Of a stretch of DNA of 64,000 nucleotides, positions 41,725 to 51,559 are shown piece by piece. Both the position numbers and the translations under genes were made by a program. The notes below the pieces were generated by a model. That model was not told the origin of the DNA, made no database searches, and was given only the letters and a program-made list of their open reading frames with translations. The DNA is from Pseudomonas sp. MPC6. Its GTDB lineage: Bacteria; Pseudomonadota; Gammaproteobacteria; Pseudomonadales; Pseudomonadaceae. The stretch lies in the NCBI RefSeq assembly GCF_006094435.1, contig NZ_CP034783.1:2197001-2261000 (forward strand), in the 5' to 3' direction. Positions within the stretch are counted from its first letter, which is position 1, and each line of letters opens with the position of its first letter.

Positions 41725-42266
41725 CGTGTACCTCTAATCCTGTCGGCTAACGCCTTAAGCCCGCGATGGATGCCAATCTTTACCGCTGACTCCGAAAGGC
41801 CGGTCATTTGCGCGGACTCGGCGACCGACAAGCCTTCAAGCTTCACCTGCTGAATCGGCAAACGCTGCCGCTCAGGCAGTTGCTCAAGTAACTTGCCGAG
41901 GTCGCGATGGGCCTGCTCCGGCTCCAGATGCGGCTCGGCAAACAGCTCCGCCACATCGTCGAGCGAGTCATTGAGCACTTCATTGCGCGACCTGCCACGA
42001 AAAAAATCCGTGAGTTTGTAGCGGGTGATGGCAAACACCCAGGCCGTCAGCGGTTGGTCCGCACGGTACGTTTGTCGACCGTTATGGACGGCCAGCAAAA
42101 CCTCTTGCAGCAAATCCTCTACTTCATCCGGTTGCCGCTGAAGTCGGGTTCGAACAAAGCCGCGTATATGACCACTCAGCTCCTTGAGGAAAGTGCCATA
42201 AGCCCGCTCGTCTCCACCAAGGCCCGCGAGGAACAAGGTCTGAAGATGAATTTCCCGGCTGCGCAA
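41721..42266 (-). CDS. ECF sigma factor, SigF-like
   Basis: Sigma regions 2 (DLLQEVLLAVHNGR and TYRADQPLTAWVFAITRYKL) and 4 (LSVAESAQMTGLSESAVKIGIHRGL) are complete. An in-frame ATG at 42293 gives 190 aa, but it lies inside the spacer of the gene's own predicted promoter (42284-42309), so the true start must be downstream. The TTG at 42266 is the first in-frame candidate I can see; this choice is inference. It should drive its own operon and the divergent bufferin operon. Confidence 0.85.
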   Translation of the reverse strand: MRSREIHLQTLFLAGLGGDERAYGTFLKELSGHIRGFVRTRLQRQPDEVEDLLQEVLLAVHNGRQTYRADQPLTAWVFAITRYKLTDFFRGRSRNEVLNDSLDDVAELFAEPHLEPEQAHRDLGKLLEQLPERQRLPIQQVKLEGLSVAESAQMTGLSESAVKIGIHRGLKALADRIRGTR

Positions 42267-42283
42267 TGCGTCGTTATGTGTAG

Positions 42284-42309
42284 TTCGTTCCATCGTCCAC
42301 TCTGGTTAC
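42284..42309 (-). promoter_or_regulatory. ECF promoter of the sigma/nrsF operon
   Basis: On the minus strand GTAACC (42309-42304), 16 bases, then CGAACTAC (from 42287). It is identical in elements and spacing to the bufA promoter and matches the GTAACC-N16-CGAA promoter class known for SigF. Confidence 0.75.
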
Positions 42310-42440
42310 ACGAGGATGAAAATATTCTGTACTTGCATAACGCCAGCGCCAATAACGGGCGGTGGATCATGCTTGCCGCCAAAGGCATAAGGCAACAAGC
42401 AGATTCATTTTGCGGTTCTAAAAAATATTTTGCGATGGCT

Positions 42441-42466
42441 GTAACCGGATTTGAAAACTCAGCGAA
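42441..42466 (+). promoter_or_regulatory. ECF promoter of the bufferin operon
   Basis: GTAACC (42441-42446), 16 bases, CGAA (42463-42466) continuing CTAC. It lies 77 bp before the bufA start. Confidence 0.75.
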
Positions 42467-42542
42467 CTACCTTTCGGATCTGAAGCACAGCGCACTCCTG
42501 CACTGATGCGACGACCCACCCTCATGATCCCGGAGAATAACC

Positions 42543-42815
42543 ATGAACAATCTGAAGCTTGCTGCCATCGCCGTTGCCTTTTCCTCCTTTGCTGCCGGCG
42601 CCATTGCCGCCGAGACCCCTGCCGCCGCAGGCGCCATGGAAAAATGCTACGGCGTCGCCATGGCCGGTCACAACGATTGCAAGGCCGGTGCAGGTACCAC
42701 ATGCGCAGGTACGGCAAAAATGGATTACCAGCCTAATGCCTGGAAAAACGTTCCCGCTGGCACTTGCACCACCATCAAGACACCAAAAGGCACCGGCACC
42801 CTCACACCAATGTAA
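42543..42815 (+). CDS. bufA: BufA1-type bufferin precursor (DUF2282)
   Basis: 90 aa, starting after GGAGAATAACC. It has a signal peptide (cleavage near AIAAE, residue 23) and a four-cysteine mature part (EKCYGV, NDCKAG, TTCAG, AGTCTT). In known bufferins the MNIO enzyme modifies cysteines to thiooxazole, giving a copper-binding peptide in the periplasm. It is the first gene of bufA-bufB-bufC-doxX. Confidence 0.88.
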   Translation: MNNLKLAAIAVAFSSFAAGAIAAETPAAAGAMEKCYGVAMAGHNDCKAGAGTTCAGTAKMDYQPNAWKNVPAGTCTTIKTPKGTGTLTPM

Positions 42816-42843
42816 CGTCAACGCCACGGGGCACGTACTTATC

Positions 42844-43698
42844 ATGAACAAGGCATTCCAGATCGGGGCCGGACTTGGCCTCAAACCGAACCATTACCAA
42901 GAGGCCCACGACTGCACGGTCAAAGGTCTCTGGTTCGAAGTTCATCCGGAAAACTACATGGTTGGTGGCGGCCCCCGTCTGGCATGGCTGGAGGCCATTG
43001 GCGAGCGGCACCCATTGTCGTTGCACGGGGTGTCACTTTCGCTGGCGGCCGATTGCCCGCCGGACCCGGAGCACTTGAAACGCCTGAAACAGCTCGCTGA
43101 TCGCGTTCAACCGGCACTGATTTCCGAGCACCTGGCCTGGTCAGCCTGGCGCGACCAATACCACCCCGACCTGTTGCCTTTTCCCCGAACAAATGAAGCG
43201 TTACAGCGTATAGCAAGCAATATCCAGCGCACACAAGACGCCCTCGGACGTCGCATTGCCATCGAAAACCCGACCCATTATTTGCACCTGGACGGGCATG
43301 ACTACAGCGAACTGGAATTTCTCACCGAATTGAGCACGGTGACTGGCTGCGGCTTGTTGCTGGACGTCAACAACGTGCACATCAGTGCGCACAACCTGGG
43401 TTTTAACGCCGCCGATTATCTGGATGCCTTTGCGGCCGACGCCATCATGGAGATTCATCTGGCGGGGTTCACCAAGGATCCGGGTGAATCCTCATTACTG
43501 ATCGACAGCCATGATGCCCCTGTCGCCGAAGATGTCTGGTCGCTGTACCAGCGGCTGATCGAGCGGATCGGCCAGCGTCCGACACTGATCGAACGCGACG
43601 ACCATATCCCCGCTTTCGACGTTTTACTGGCCGAGCGCAACCGAGCGCAGACGTTATTGAACCTTGAGCAAAATCAGCGAATGAAGGTGGCGATATGA
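42844..43698 (+). CDS. bufB: BufB, MNIO (DUF692) peptide-modifying enzyme
   Basis: 284 aa from the ATG at 42844. TIM-barrel MNIO family with GLKPNHY, EVHPENYM, LHGVSLSLA, SEHLAW, ENPTHY and LLLDVNN, the histidine, aspartate and glutamate ligands of the iron centre. It would modify BufA cysteines. It overlaps bufC by four bases. Confidence 0.92.
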   Translation: MNKAFQIGAGLGLKPNHYQEAHDCTVKGLWFEVHPENYMVGGGPRLAWLEAIGERHPLSLHGVSLSLAADCPPDPEHLKRLKQLADRVQPALISEHLAWSAWRDQYHPDLLPFPRTNEALQRIASNIQRTQDALGRRIAIENPTHYLHLDGHDYSELEFLTELSTVTGCGLLLDVNNVHISAHNLGFNAADYLDAFAADAIMEIHLAGFTKDPGESSLLIDSHDAPVAEDVWSLYQRLIERIGQRPTLIERDDHIPAFDVLLAERNRAQTLLNLEQNQRMKVAI

Positions 43699-44462
43699 AG
43701 CCCTCTCTCGCAAGCTTTCAGGATGCCTTCGTCGATGCGTTATACGGCACTGAATCATCCACGATGGATTCGCTGACCCAACAACCAGGCTTTGCGGTCT
43801 ATCGCAATACCGTACTCAAAGGCACGACGGATGCGTTGCTAGCCAACTTCCCTACCGTAGAGCGCCTGGTGGGTACTGACTGGCTTAAAAGCGCCGCCGC
43901 CATACATGCCCGGCTTTCACCGCCAACAGATGCACGTTTACTGAATTACGGAGCGGGCTTCCCCGACTTTCTCGACAAATTCGAGCACGCGCAAGACATG
44001 CCGTATCTGGGCGACGTCGCCCGTCTGGACCTGCTCTGGACACAGGTTCATTGCGCCGCTGATGAGCCTGGTCTTGGGCTGAACGACTTGGCGCAGATTC
44101 CCGCTACGGAATTGGGCAACTTGCGGCTTAAACCACGGGACACCGCCCGTTGGGTCTGGTTGCCGGACTGTCCCGCCTACACGATCTGGTGCGTCAATCG
44201 TGAACAACGGGAAATGCCTGAAAAACTCGAATGGCAAGGTGAAGGTGCACTACTGACACGCAAGGCCGGCCGCGTGTATTGGCAAGCTGCCAGCGCCGCA
44301 GACTGTGCCTTTCTCGACGCCTGCGCGGCTCACCTGCCCCTCGATGTCGCTGCCGACTGGGCCATTGATGTCGAGTCTGACCTGAATCTGGAAAACCTCA
44401 TTATTCGCCTGGTGAGTGCTGACGCGTTTGTAACGGCGGAACTCCTGACAACCAGTTACTGA
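43695..44462 (+). CDS. bufC: BufC, DUF2063 partner of the MNIO enzyme
   Basis: 255 aa. DUF2063-type protein with [20 protein letters not shown] near residue 33, the recognition partner that brings the precursor to BufB in known systems. It is translationally coupled to bufB. Confidence 0.88.
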   Translation: MKPSLASFQDAFVDALYGTESSTMDSLTQQPGFAVYRNTVLKGTTDALLANFPTVERLVGTDWLKSAAAIHARLSPPTDARLLNYGAGFPDFLDKFEHAQDMPYLGDVARLDLLWTQVHCAADEPGLGLNDLAQIPATELGNLRLKPRDTARWVWLPDCPAYTIWCVNREQREMPEKLEWQGEGALLTRKAGRVYWQAASAADCAFLDACAAHLPLDVAADWAIDVESDLNLENLIIRLVSADAFVTAELLTTSY

Positions 44463-44482
44463 AGCCATCAACGGAGCACAGC

Positions 44483-44956
44483 ATGGATACCATCAACACC
44501 CGCTCACCTGCCGCCGACAATTCCTTGCGTGGCCTCTGGAACCGCGTTGCAACCCGATTGGGCAATCTGATCAGCGATTCGTTTCTGGTGTTGGTGGCAC
44601 GCATCGCCATCGCCGCCATTTTCTTCATGTCAGGGCGCACCAAAGTCAGCGACGTTCTGACGATTACGCCGAGTACCTACGAACTGTTCCGCACGGAATA
44701 CGCCTTGCCTGTGATCTCTCCAGAACTGGCGGCACACCTTTCGACCTACAGCGAGCACCTATTTCCACTGCTGCTGGTCCTCGGGCTGTTCACCCGTCTA
44801 TCCGCCTTGGCGTTGCTGGGTATGACCTTTGTCATTGAGGTTTTCGTTTACCCCGATGCCTGGCCGACGCACCTGTCCTGGGCGGGATTACTGCTAATCA
44901 TCATCGCACGTGGTGCAGGAGCACTTTCGCTGGATAGCAGACTGGGCATCCGGTGA
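44483..44956 (+). CDS. DoxX family membrane protein
   Basis: 157 aa with four helices and the DoxX entry [19 protein letters not shown]. DoxX genes are frequent last members of bufferin operons; their role there is not settled. It follows bufC by 20 bp. Confidence 0.85.
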   Translation: MDTINTRSPAADNSLRGLWNRVATRLGNLISDSFLVLVARIAIAAIFFMSGRTKVSDVLTITPSTYELFRTEYALPVISPELAAHLSTYSEHLFPLLLVLGLFTRLSALALLGMTFVIEVFVYPDAWPTHLSWAGLLLIIIARGAGALSLDSRLGIR

Positions 44957-45137
44957 TCCATTCACGTATGGGGAACTCTCTAGCAGAGGGCTTGCACGCG
45001 CATTGCGTAGGCAATACGCAACTAAATAAGCGGATACAGCCGATTTATCTTCAGCTAATTCATCTTTGACGCGATCCACGTCATGCAAATACAACACCTA
45101 GCTGTCGTTAGGTTGTCTCTACGTACTGGTGAAAAAT

Positions 45138-45884
45138 ATGCAAAACAACACCGTCCGATTTTCCTGTGTAGGCTGCGGTATTTGCTGCAAGGGCCGCCTG
45201 ATACCGCTGACATTGGCTGAGGCACAACAATGGTTAAACCGCGGTCACGACATCGCGGTGATTCTTGAGGCCTTTGATGAATCGAGTTGGCCTCATTCAT
45301 CAGCGGAGTTTGCCCACGCCAAAGGCCGATCTGTAAGTGTAATTTGTGGCAAGACCCAGATACAGGTCATCGCTGTGTTTGCCGGCAAAGCACTTGAGCA
45401 ATGCCCTAATCTCAGAGCTGACAATCTTTGCGGCATCTACGAAGAACGCCCCCTGGTTTGCCGCATTTATCCGATGGAAATCAACCCATTCATCGCTTTA
45501 CGTCAAGATAACAAAGCGTGCCCGCCGCAGGCTTGGGAGAGCGACGACATTCTCTGCACAGATGGGCGTTCAGATCCGGCTCTGGAAGCACTCGTCAATC
45601 AATCTCGACAAGCAGACAGAACCGATGCATCAAGCAAAATCGCCATCTGCGCGCAACTGGGCCTGAATGTGGCGAGTTGGAAAGACAACGCGCTGGCCGT
45701 TTACTTTCCACCACGAGGAAAACTGCTCGAAGCGATACACAGCGTTACTGGCACTCCAGAGGACTATCCTGACTTAGAGTGGCAAGTTCGGGTTGATGAA
45801 CCAGGGCTGCGCGAGCGATTGGCCGCATCGAAGGTGTCTCTGGCTGCCAACGAGTACGCTGACTACATCTTTCATGTTTTTTAA
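45138..45884 (+). CDS. YkgJ family cysteine-cluster protein
   Basis: About 248 aa from the ATG at 45138; a GTG nine bases earlier is possible. The N-terminal CVGCGICCKG and later QCPNLRADNLCGIYEERPLVC fit the YkgJ/UPF0153 cluster (Fe or Zn binding, function uncertain). It is separated from doxX by 180 bp without a visible promoter. Confidence 0.8.
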   Translation: MQNNTVRFSCVGCGICCKGRLIPLTLAEAQQWLNRGHDIAVILEAFDESSWPHSSAEFAHAKGRSVSVICGKTQIQVIAVFAGKALEQCPNLRADNLCGIYEERPLVCRIYPMEINPFIALRQDNKACPPQAWESDDILCTDGRSDPALEALVNQSRQADRTDASSKIAICAQLGLNVASWKDNALAVYFPPRGKLLEAIHSVTGTPEDYPDLEWQVRVDEPGLRERLAASKVSLAANEYADYIFHVF

Positions 45885-46271
45885 CGCCCAAAGGTCCTCG
45901 CTGGACACCTGCGCTGCCTCGGCGAGCCGTTGACGCATTTGAGTGGCTGCGATTGGCCCAGAGTGTTTAAAAACGCTCCGCCAAAATTGAAGTGTGCGCG
46001 TCTGCGTTAAATCCGAAATTTATCGGCATGTCAGCAGATGCCGATTTCGTGTAGAAGTGCGATTTACAGTCCGGTTTCGAGTACCAGTCGCGCTCAAAAA
46101 CGTTCTTACACAGCCTCGGACAGGAGCAGTCATTCAACCTCTACGAAACCAGAGGGCGAAACAAAGCGACCGTCAGCTTACAACTGTGTCCGATACACAG
46201 GTAGCCTGATCGAGGGCTACGCTGATGCCTGGCGAGGCCTGGTCCATCCAAATCAGCGGTGGCGCACGAAC
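45885..46271. other. Gene-free stretch before the YeeE-type gene
   Basis: Frames here (including an upstream extension of the next gene) are poorly coding. No terminator or operator stands out. Confidence 0.35.
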
Positions 46272-47183
46272 ATGGTTTTCTCTTTATTGATGGCGTTGGT
46301 ATTAGCGTTCCTGATTGGCTGGGTTTCGCAGCGCATGGGCATGTGCCTTGTCAAAGCGAGCGAACAATTGCTGGCGGGGCGCCCGACGTTGTTTGTGGCA
46401 CTGACATCGTGTGGATTGTTCGGGTTGCTGCTGGCCCCGCTCTATCGTTTCTCCGAGGTCAGCCTGCCGCTGTACTTGCCGGGTATTTCCTATCCTTTAC
46501 TGGTTTCGGGAGGCTTGTTGTTCGGGGTGGCATCGGTGCTGAACAACGGTTGCAGCGTAGGTACGCTGACCAGGTTTGCCAGTGGCAATTTCAATAAACT
46601 GTTCACAATGATCGGCTGGGTCCTGGGGATCGTGCTCTGGTATTACATGCGCATGATGCCCGAACAGAAGACCATTCTGATGCCGGAAATTTCCAGCCGC
46701 CATTACTGGCTGTTGATCGGTGTAGTGGCGTTAGTGCTGATTTTTTTGGTTTGCATACATGGTAATAAACACCTTGTTTTCTCCAGCATGCTGCTGGGTG
46801 CGTTGACGAGTGCGCTCTATACGTTCGAGCCGTTATGGACACCGAGTGTGTTCTTTTACAATGTTTCGCAGTTGTTCTGGCAAGCCGATATGGCAATCAG
46901 CGCCCGGCGTATTGCTGTGTTTGTCATGTTGCTGGCAGGCATGCTGAGTTTTACCGTGTACAGGAAAATGTTTCGTTTCGAGGCCTTTACCCCATCAAAG
47001 GCTGGCGTTCATTTGTTGGCGGGTATTTTGATGGGGATTGGGGCTTCGATGATGCTCGGCGGTAACGACTCGCAAATACTGTTGGTGTTTCCAACATTGA
47101 GCGTTGCTTCAAGCATTCCAATGGTGTCGATTGCCACAGGCATTCTGGTGTCATTGTGGTGCAAAAAACGCTTTACGAATTGA
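46272..47183 (+). CDS. YeeE/YedE family transporter
   Basis: 303 aa from the ATG at 46272. About nine helices; two halves carry the family motifs around GMCLVKASE and NNGCSVGTLTRFASG. Members import thiosulfate or related sulfur species through conserved cysteines, two of which are seen. No sulfur gene adjoins, so the substrate is open. Confidence 0.8.
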   Translation: MVFSLLMALVLAFLIGWVSQRMGMCLVKASEQLLAGRPTLFVALTSCGLFGLLLAPLYRFSEVSLPLYLPGISYPLLVSGGLLFGVASVLNNGCSVGTLTRFASGNFNKLFTMIGWVLGIVLWYYMRMMPEQKTILMPEISSRHYWLLIGVVALVLIFLVCIHGNKHLVFSSMLLGALTSALYTFEPLWTPSVFFYNVSQLFWQADMAISARRIAVFVMLLAGMLSFTVYRKMFRFEAFTPSKAGVHLLAGILMGIGASMMLGGNDSQILLVFPTLSVASSIPMVSIATGILVSLWCKKRFTN

Positions 47184-47588
47184 ACACCCTCAAGATGGTT
47201 CCGCTTTCGACTGAATAATATAGACAGTGATGACAGACAGAAATCGACCCATAGTGGTCATTGCAGTCGCTAAGTCGCACGGGCAGTTTGGACAGACCGA
47301 TTTTTCAAAAAATTCGTCGAATGCTGCCGGTAGTGATCCCAGAATCCCAGCTCACCTAAAAGCGAGGTTATTGAGCTCCAGCTCAACACGTTTCAAAAGC
47401 GCGGATACATCTTTGCCCTCCAATAAGTAACTTTTTGCCAAAAGGGTAATTGGGTGGATACCTAAGGATGCTCCGATCAACTTGCCGCACGGCGGCGGCA
47501 AGTCGAAATTTCCTCGGGACGCACCGCTATTTGCCAAAAAACGACCGATGCTTCGTGTATTGAGGGCTATTTCGTCTGGTCTTCCGTG
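47184..47588. other. Gene-poor stretch with degenerate IS-end
   Basis: A degenerate form of the IS-end motif occurs near 47299. A 61-codon minus-strand frame (47352-47537) has no recognisable features. Confidence 0.35.
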
Positions 47589-48568
47589 TTAAGCACGCAA
47601 CTCGCCCATACCCATCAGCTGTTTTCGAGCCATCCACAGGTTTGACAGGGCGAACAGCGTGGTCAACTGAGCTGTGTTTTTCATCAGTCCACGTAAGCGC
47701 ACTTTAACGTAACCAAACTGCCGCTTGATAACCGGAACGGATGCTCAACCTTCGCCCGTGTCTGAGCTTTGCAGTACTCGATCTTGCGCTTGGCTTTGTA
47801 CAGCAGGCTGCGTTTATTCAACTTGGAATAGGTGCTGCGGCGCGCTGCGATTTGCCAGATCACTTCACGATTTTCATGCTCTTCACGCTTCTCGACACCA
47901 GCGTATCCAGCGTCCGCATACACCGCGTTTTCTTCGTCGTGCAGTAGCTCGGCGACCTGTGTGACATCGGCCACATTGGCGGCGGTGCCATGGACGTGAT
48001 GAACCAATCCCGACTCTGCATCGGCGCCAATATGGGCCTTCATCCCGAAGAAATACTGATTACCTTTCTTGGTCTGATGCATCTCGGGATCGCGCTTGCC
48101 TTCCTCGTTCTTGGTGGAACTGGGGGCATGAATAATGGTGGCATCGACGATAGTGCCTTGACGCAGCGACAGGCCTTTTTCTTGTAAATAACCGTTGATG
48201 ACCGCGAGGATCGCAGGTGCGAGTTGATGCTTCTCCAGCAAGTGCCGGAAGTTCATGATCGTAGTGTCTTCCGAGATCGGCGCGCTCAACGTCAGGCGTG
48301 CGAATTGGCGAATGGGCGTGATTTCGTAGAGCGCTTCTTCCATGGCCGGATCGCTCAGGGAGAACCAGTTCTGCAACAGATGGATGCGCAGCATGGTTTC
48401 CAGCGGATACGGTTTACGGCCACCGCCGGCCTTGGGGTAGAACGGCTCGATCAGCCACAGCAGGCCTGTCCAGGGCACGACCTGATCCATCTCAGCGAGG
48501 AAGCGTTCGCGGCGTGTCTGCTTACGTTTTCCGGCGTATTCGAAATCGGAAAAGCTCATCTGGCTCAT
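47589..48568 (-). pseudogene. IS5-type transposase, frameshifted
   Basis: From the ATG at 48568 the DDE transposase reads well ([48 protein letters not shown]), then breaks at HPFR near 47744. The proper end ([19 protein letters not shown]) follows in another frame to a stop at 47589. One base is missing. Terminal inverted repeats were not resolved. Confidence 0.85.
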
Positions 48569-48664
48569 GGGCAGCTCGGATCAGGTTGTCAGGCGTATTT
48601 CAGCACAGTTGAAGACTTGTTCGGAGATTCCTTAAGGAACATCGCCGCGGCGCGGAGATCGACG

Positions 48665-48880
48665 ATGGCTATCAGTGTGCTTGACTTGTTCAAGATAGGA
48701 GTCGGCCTCTACAGCTCGCATACCGTAGGCCCGATGCGCGCCGGGGCTCTGTTTGTCGAGGCCTTGCGCGAACGGGAAATGCTGGCGTAAGTGCAGCGTA
48801 TCGACGTGCGGTTGTATGGTTCGCTGTCGGCCACGGGTATCGGCCCTGGCACCGATAAAGCGACCCTGCCGAACGTAATA
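48665..48880 (+). pseudogene. L-serine dehydratase N-terminal remnant
   Basis: [20 protein letters not shown] opens an SdaA/SdaB-like N-terminus ([11 protein letters not shown]), but a stop follows after 41 codons at 48788. The frame then continues with LYGSLSATGIGPGTDKA and loses similarity. The rest of the gene is absent. Serine dehydratase genes accompany betaine-catabolic clusters in pseudomonads. Confidence 0.75.
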
Positions 48881-49069
48881 AATCAGAAACCGTATTGCAT
48901 GAGCTTCGCCGTCTTGCTGTCGATCCGCGATCTGGAACCCTTACCCAAATCGGGCGGCCATGATCATTGCCGGGCTGGTACTTGAAAAAATGTTGGTTGA
49001 GCTCGTGGTGTATGCCGTGACTTGACGCTGTCATCGTTGGGCGGCAGGGGCTAGACTGATTCAATAAAA

Positions 49070-49086
49070 TCACAATACAGATGTGA
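49070..49086. promoter_or_regulatory. Palindrome upstream of the lysR gene
   Basis: TCACA-N7-TGTGA lies 11 bp before the lysR start at 49097. Possible autoregulatory site; weak. Confidence 0.3.
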
Positions 49087-49096
49087 CCTTGCCTGC

Positions 49097-50032
49097 ATGA
49101 AAATCAATCCTCTACCGCCACTCAACAGTCTGGTGGCATTTGAAGCGGCCGCGCGCCATTTGAGTTTTACGCTGGCAGCACAGGAACTGAATGTCACCCA
49201 AGGGGCGATCAGTCGGCAAGTGCGTCTGCTCGAGAACTACCTGGGAAAGACTTTGTTCGAGCGCACCACGCGCTCGATCCACCTTAGCCCAACCGCCAGC
49301 CAGTACTATGAAACGGTGCGAGCATCACTGATGCAGGTAGCCCAGGCGACAGGTGAAATTCGCCACTGGCAGGGCGCGCAGCAGGTCACAGTGGCCACCA
49401 GTTCCGCGATGGCTTCACTCTGGTTGCTACCCAAGGTGTCTGAGTTTCAGAGCAATAACGAAGACATTGATCTGCGCATTATCGCCTACGATCAAGTAAA
49501 GGACTTCTCACGACTCGATTGTGACTTGGCGTTGTACTACTGCCGAACCCCACCGCAAGACATGCAGGTAACGCCACTGTTTTCGGAAGAGGTGTTCCCG
49601 GTCTGCAGCCCGGGCTACCTGTCAAAATACCCGGAATTGAAAACGCCTGAGCAATTGGCTGATTGCACCTGGTTATGGTTAGAAGATCCGCAGCGTGACT
49701 GGATTGGTTGGACTGAGTGGTTCCAGCGTCTCGGGCTAAAGAGCGTTGAGCCAAGGCGCCGGATCAATATCAACAGTTACTCCATGCTGATCCAATCGGC
49801 ACTCAGTGGGCAGGGTATCGCTTTGGCTTGGTCGAACCTGGTCGACAATCACCTGCAAACCGGTGCTTTGGTGCGGCCGATCGATACGGTATTGAGTTCA
49901 GACGCACAATTCTGCCTGCTAGAGCCGAAGGGCCAGGGGAGGATGCGGCAAAGTGTTAAATGTTTTCGCACCTGGTTGATCGAGCAGTTACCGACCACGC
50001 TTAGTGGCTCAGAATTCGGTGCCAGCGAATAG
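49097..50032 (+). CDS. LysR-type regulator (GcvA-like)
   Basis: 311 aa. N-terminal winged helix-turn-helix (LSFTLAAQELNVTQGAISRQ, then RLLENYLGKTLFERTTR) and a substrate-binding C-domain. It is tandem to, and 327 bp before, the Rieske gene. A 23-bp inverted repeat in that gap is its probable operator. Confidence 0.88.
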   Translation: MKINPLPPLNSLVAFEAAARHLSFTLAAQELNVTQGAISRQVRLLENYLGKTLFERTTRSIHLSPTASQYYETVRASLMQVAQATGEIRHWQGAQQVTVATSSAMASLWLLPKVSEFQSNNEDIDLRIIAYDQVKDFSRLDCDLALYYCRTPPQDMQVTPLFSEEVFPVCSPGYLSKYPELKTPEQLADCTWLWLEDPQRDWIGWTEWFQRLGLKSVEPRRRININSYSMLIQSALSGQGIALAWSNLVDNHLQTGALVRPIDTVLSSDAQFCLLEPKGQGRMRQSVKCFRTWLIEQLPTTLSGSEFGASE

Positions 50033-50054
50033 ATTCCGTTCTTGAATGAAACAT

Positions 50055-50077
50055 GCCGCAGGCTGTTGGCCTGCGGC
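50055..50077 (+). terminator. Hairpin after the lysR gene
   Basis: Perfect 9-bp stem GCCGCAGGC-TGTTG-GCCTGCGGC, 22 bp after the stop. No T-run follows, so a terminator call is moderate. Confidence 0.6.
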
Positions 50078-50218
50078 ACGCATGCAATATGCCTCCACTG
50101 CCTCCCCGTCTTTGCACATCATAAAAATCTGCTGCATTCCCAATGCCTGAAAGCGTTGATCAACGATCTTCGGACATTGCGTGCCTGTCGCTCTGATGCA
50201 TGAATATGGCCTGTTTGA

Positions 50219-50241
50219 ATTTATGATTAAAAGTCATAAAT
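50219..50241. promoter_or_regulatory. Probable LysR operator of the catabolic cluster
   Basis: ATTTATGA-TTAAAAG-TCATAAAT is an 8-7-8 perfect inverted repeat that contains T-N11-A. It lies 118 bp before the Rieske start. This is the expected kind and place for a LysR recognition site. The surrounding gap (50033-50358) holds no gene. Confidence 0.6.
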
Positions 50242-50358
50242 GGTGATGTAAATATCGTTTGTCGAACACTGCTCGTTTTCTCGAAACTCACTGCCAACGG
50301 ACCAAGGCCAGTGAGCCTGCCGAACATTTCACACCGTGCCCAGCAGGGGAAAACAATA

Positions 50359-51549
50359 ATGAGCAATACCGCCTTGCAACAAATTCCTGTGCATCATCTG
50401 GAAACTGTACTTAACCCGATTCATCAAGCCACCGGGTTGAGCAACGAGTTCTATACCCATCAGCATTACTTCGAATTGGAACGCGACCAGGTGATGGGCA
50501 AGACTTGGGCGTGTGTCGGTTTCGCCAGCGACCTGACCAAGAACGGCTCGGTCAAGCCGGTCGACTTCATGGGACTGCCACTGCTGCTGATGCGCAACCG
50601 CGAAGGCCTGGTGCAGGTCTTCCATAACGTCTGCAGCCACCGCGGCATGAAGCTGGTGCAGGAAGAAGGTGAAGTACAGGGTGTTATTCGTTGCCCCTAC
50701 CACTCCTGGACTTATGACCTCAATGGCGCCTTGCGTGGCACTCCGCATGTCGGCGGTATCGATAAGCACAAGGACGAGCGTTTTGCTTGCGAAAAGCACG
50801 GTTTGAAAGCAATCAACAGCGCCATCTGGATGGACATGGTGTTCATCAATCTGTCGGGTGACGCACAGCCGCTCGAAGAAATGCTTGCTCCCTTGACCGC
50901 GCGCTGGACGCAGTTCCTTGGCGAGGACGGTATGAGCCAGCTGCGCCGCCGTCCGGGTCATGACGCGACCACATTGGATATCAACTGCAACTGGAAGTTG
51001 GCCGTCGAGAACTACTGCGAAGCCTATCACCTGCCGTGGGTGCACCCGAGCCTGAACTCGTATTCGCGCCTGGAGGATCACTACAACATCCTCTTTGACG
51101 AGCGTTTCGGCGGTCAGGGCAGCTATGCCTACAACCTGTCCGACGTGGCGGGTACGCATTTGCCGAAGTTTCCGAGCTGGCCACAAGACCGCCTGCGCAA
51201 CGCTGAATACGTAGCCTTCTTCCCTAACGTACTGCTTGGCATCCAGGCGGATCATGCCTTCGCCATGCAGTTGGAGCCGGTTGCACCAGGCAGGACGATT
51301 GAACACCTGCGCCTGTTCTATGTGGGAGACGAGGCCTTGGGTGATGAATACGCCGCCTGCCGTAACGCCATTCTGGAGTCCTGGAAGGTGGTATTTGCCG
51401 AAGACATCAGCTCGGTCGAAGGCATGCAGAAAGGCCGTCACTCTCCTGCTTACAAAGGCGGTGCGTTCTCGCCGGAAATGGACGTTCCGACTCACTTCTT
51501 CCATCAGTGGGCTGCGCGTCAGCTGCTAGCCACCGTACCGGACGCCTGA
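50359..51549 (+). CDS. Rieske non-haem iron oxygenase, large subunit
   Basis: 396 aa from the ATG at 50359 with AGGGGA upstream. The Rieske [2Fe-2S] ligands are CSHRG near residue 91 and CPYHSW near 112. The mononuclear iron site reads NYCEAYHLPWVHP near 217. Family members demethylate betaines (GbcA-like) or cleave carnitine (CntA-like). Neighbours (BCCT carrier, ALDH, DddP-like protein) support an onium substrate. The electron donor is probably the rubredoxin fusion two genes downstream. Confidence 0.88.
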   Translation: MSNTALQQIPVHHLETVLNPIHQATGLSNEFYTHQHYFELERDQVMGKTWACVGFASDLTKNGSVKPVDFMGLPLLLMRNREGLVQVFHNVCSHRGMKLVQEEGEVQGVIRCPYHSWTYDLNGALRGTPHVGGIDKHKDERFACEKHGLKAINSAIWMDMVFINLSGDAQPLEEMLAPLTARWTQFLGEDGMSQLRRRPGHDATTLDINCNWKLAVENYCEAYHLPWVHPSLNSYSRLEDHYNILFDERFGGQGSYAYNLSDVAGTHLPKFPSWPQDRLRNAEYVAFFPNVLLGIQADHAFAMQLEPVAPGRTIEHLRLFYVGDEALGDEYAACRNAILESWKVVFAEDISSVEGMQKGRHSPAYKGGAFSPEMDVPTHFFHQWAARQLLATVPDA

Positions 51550-51559
51550 GGAGATGAGC

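Noticed and set aside
42559..42843. Upstream extension of the bufB frame, in another frame of bufA
   Set aside because: Low-complexity Pro/Ala sequence; bufA is coded in the true frame, and bufB starts at 42844.
47352..47537. 61-codon minus-strand frame left of the IS5-type gene
   Set aside because: No family features; region is a degenerate IS border.
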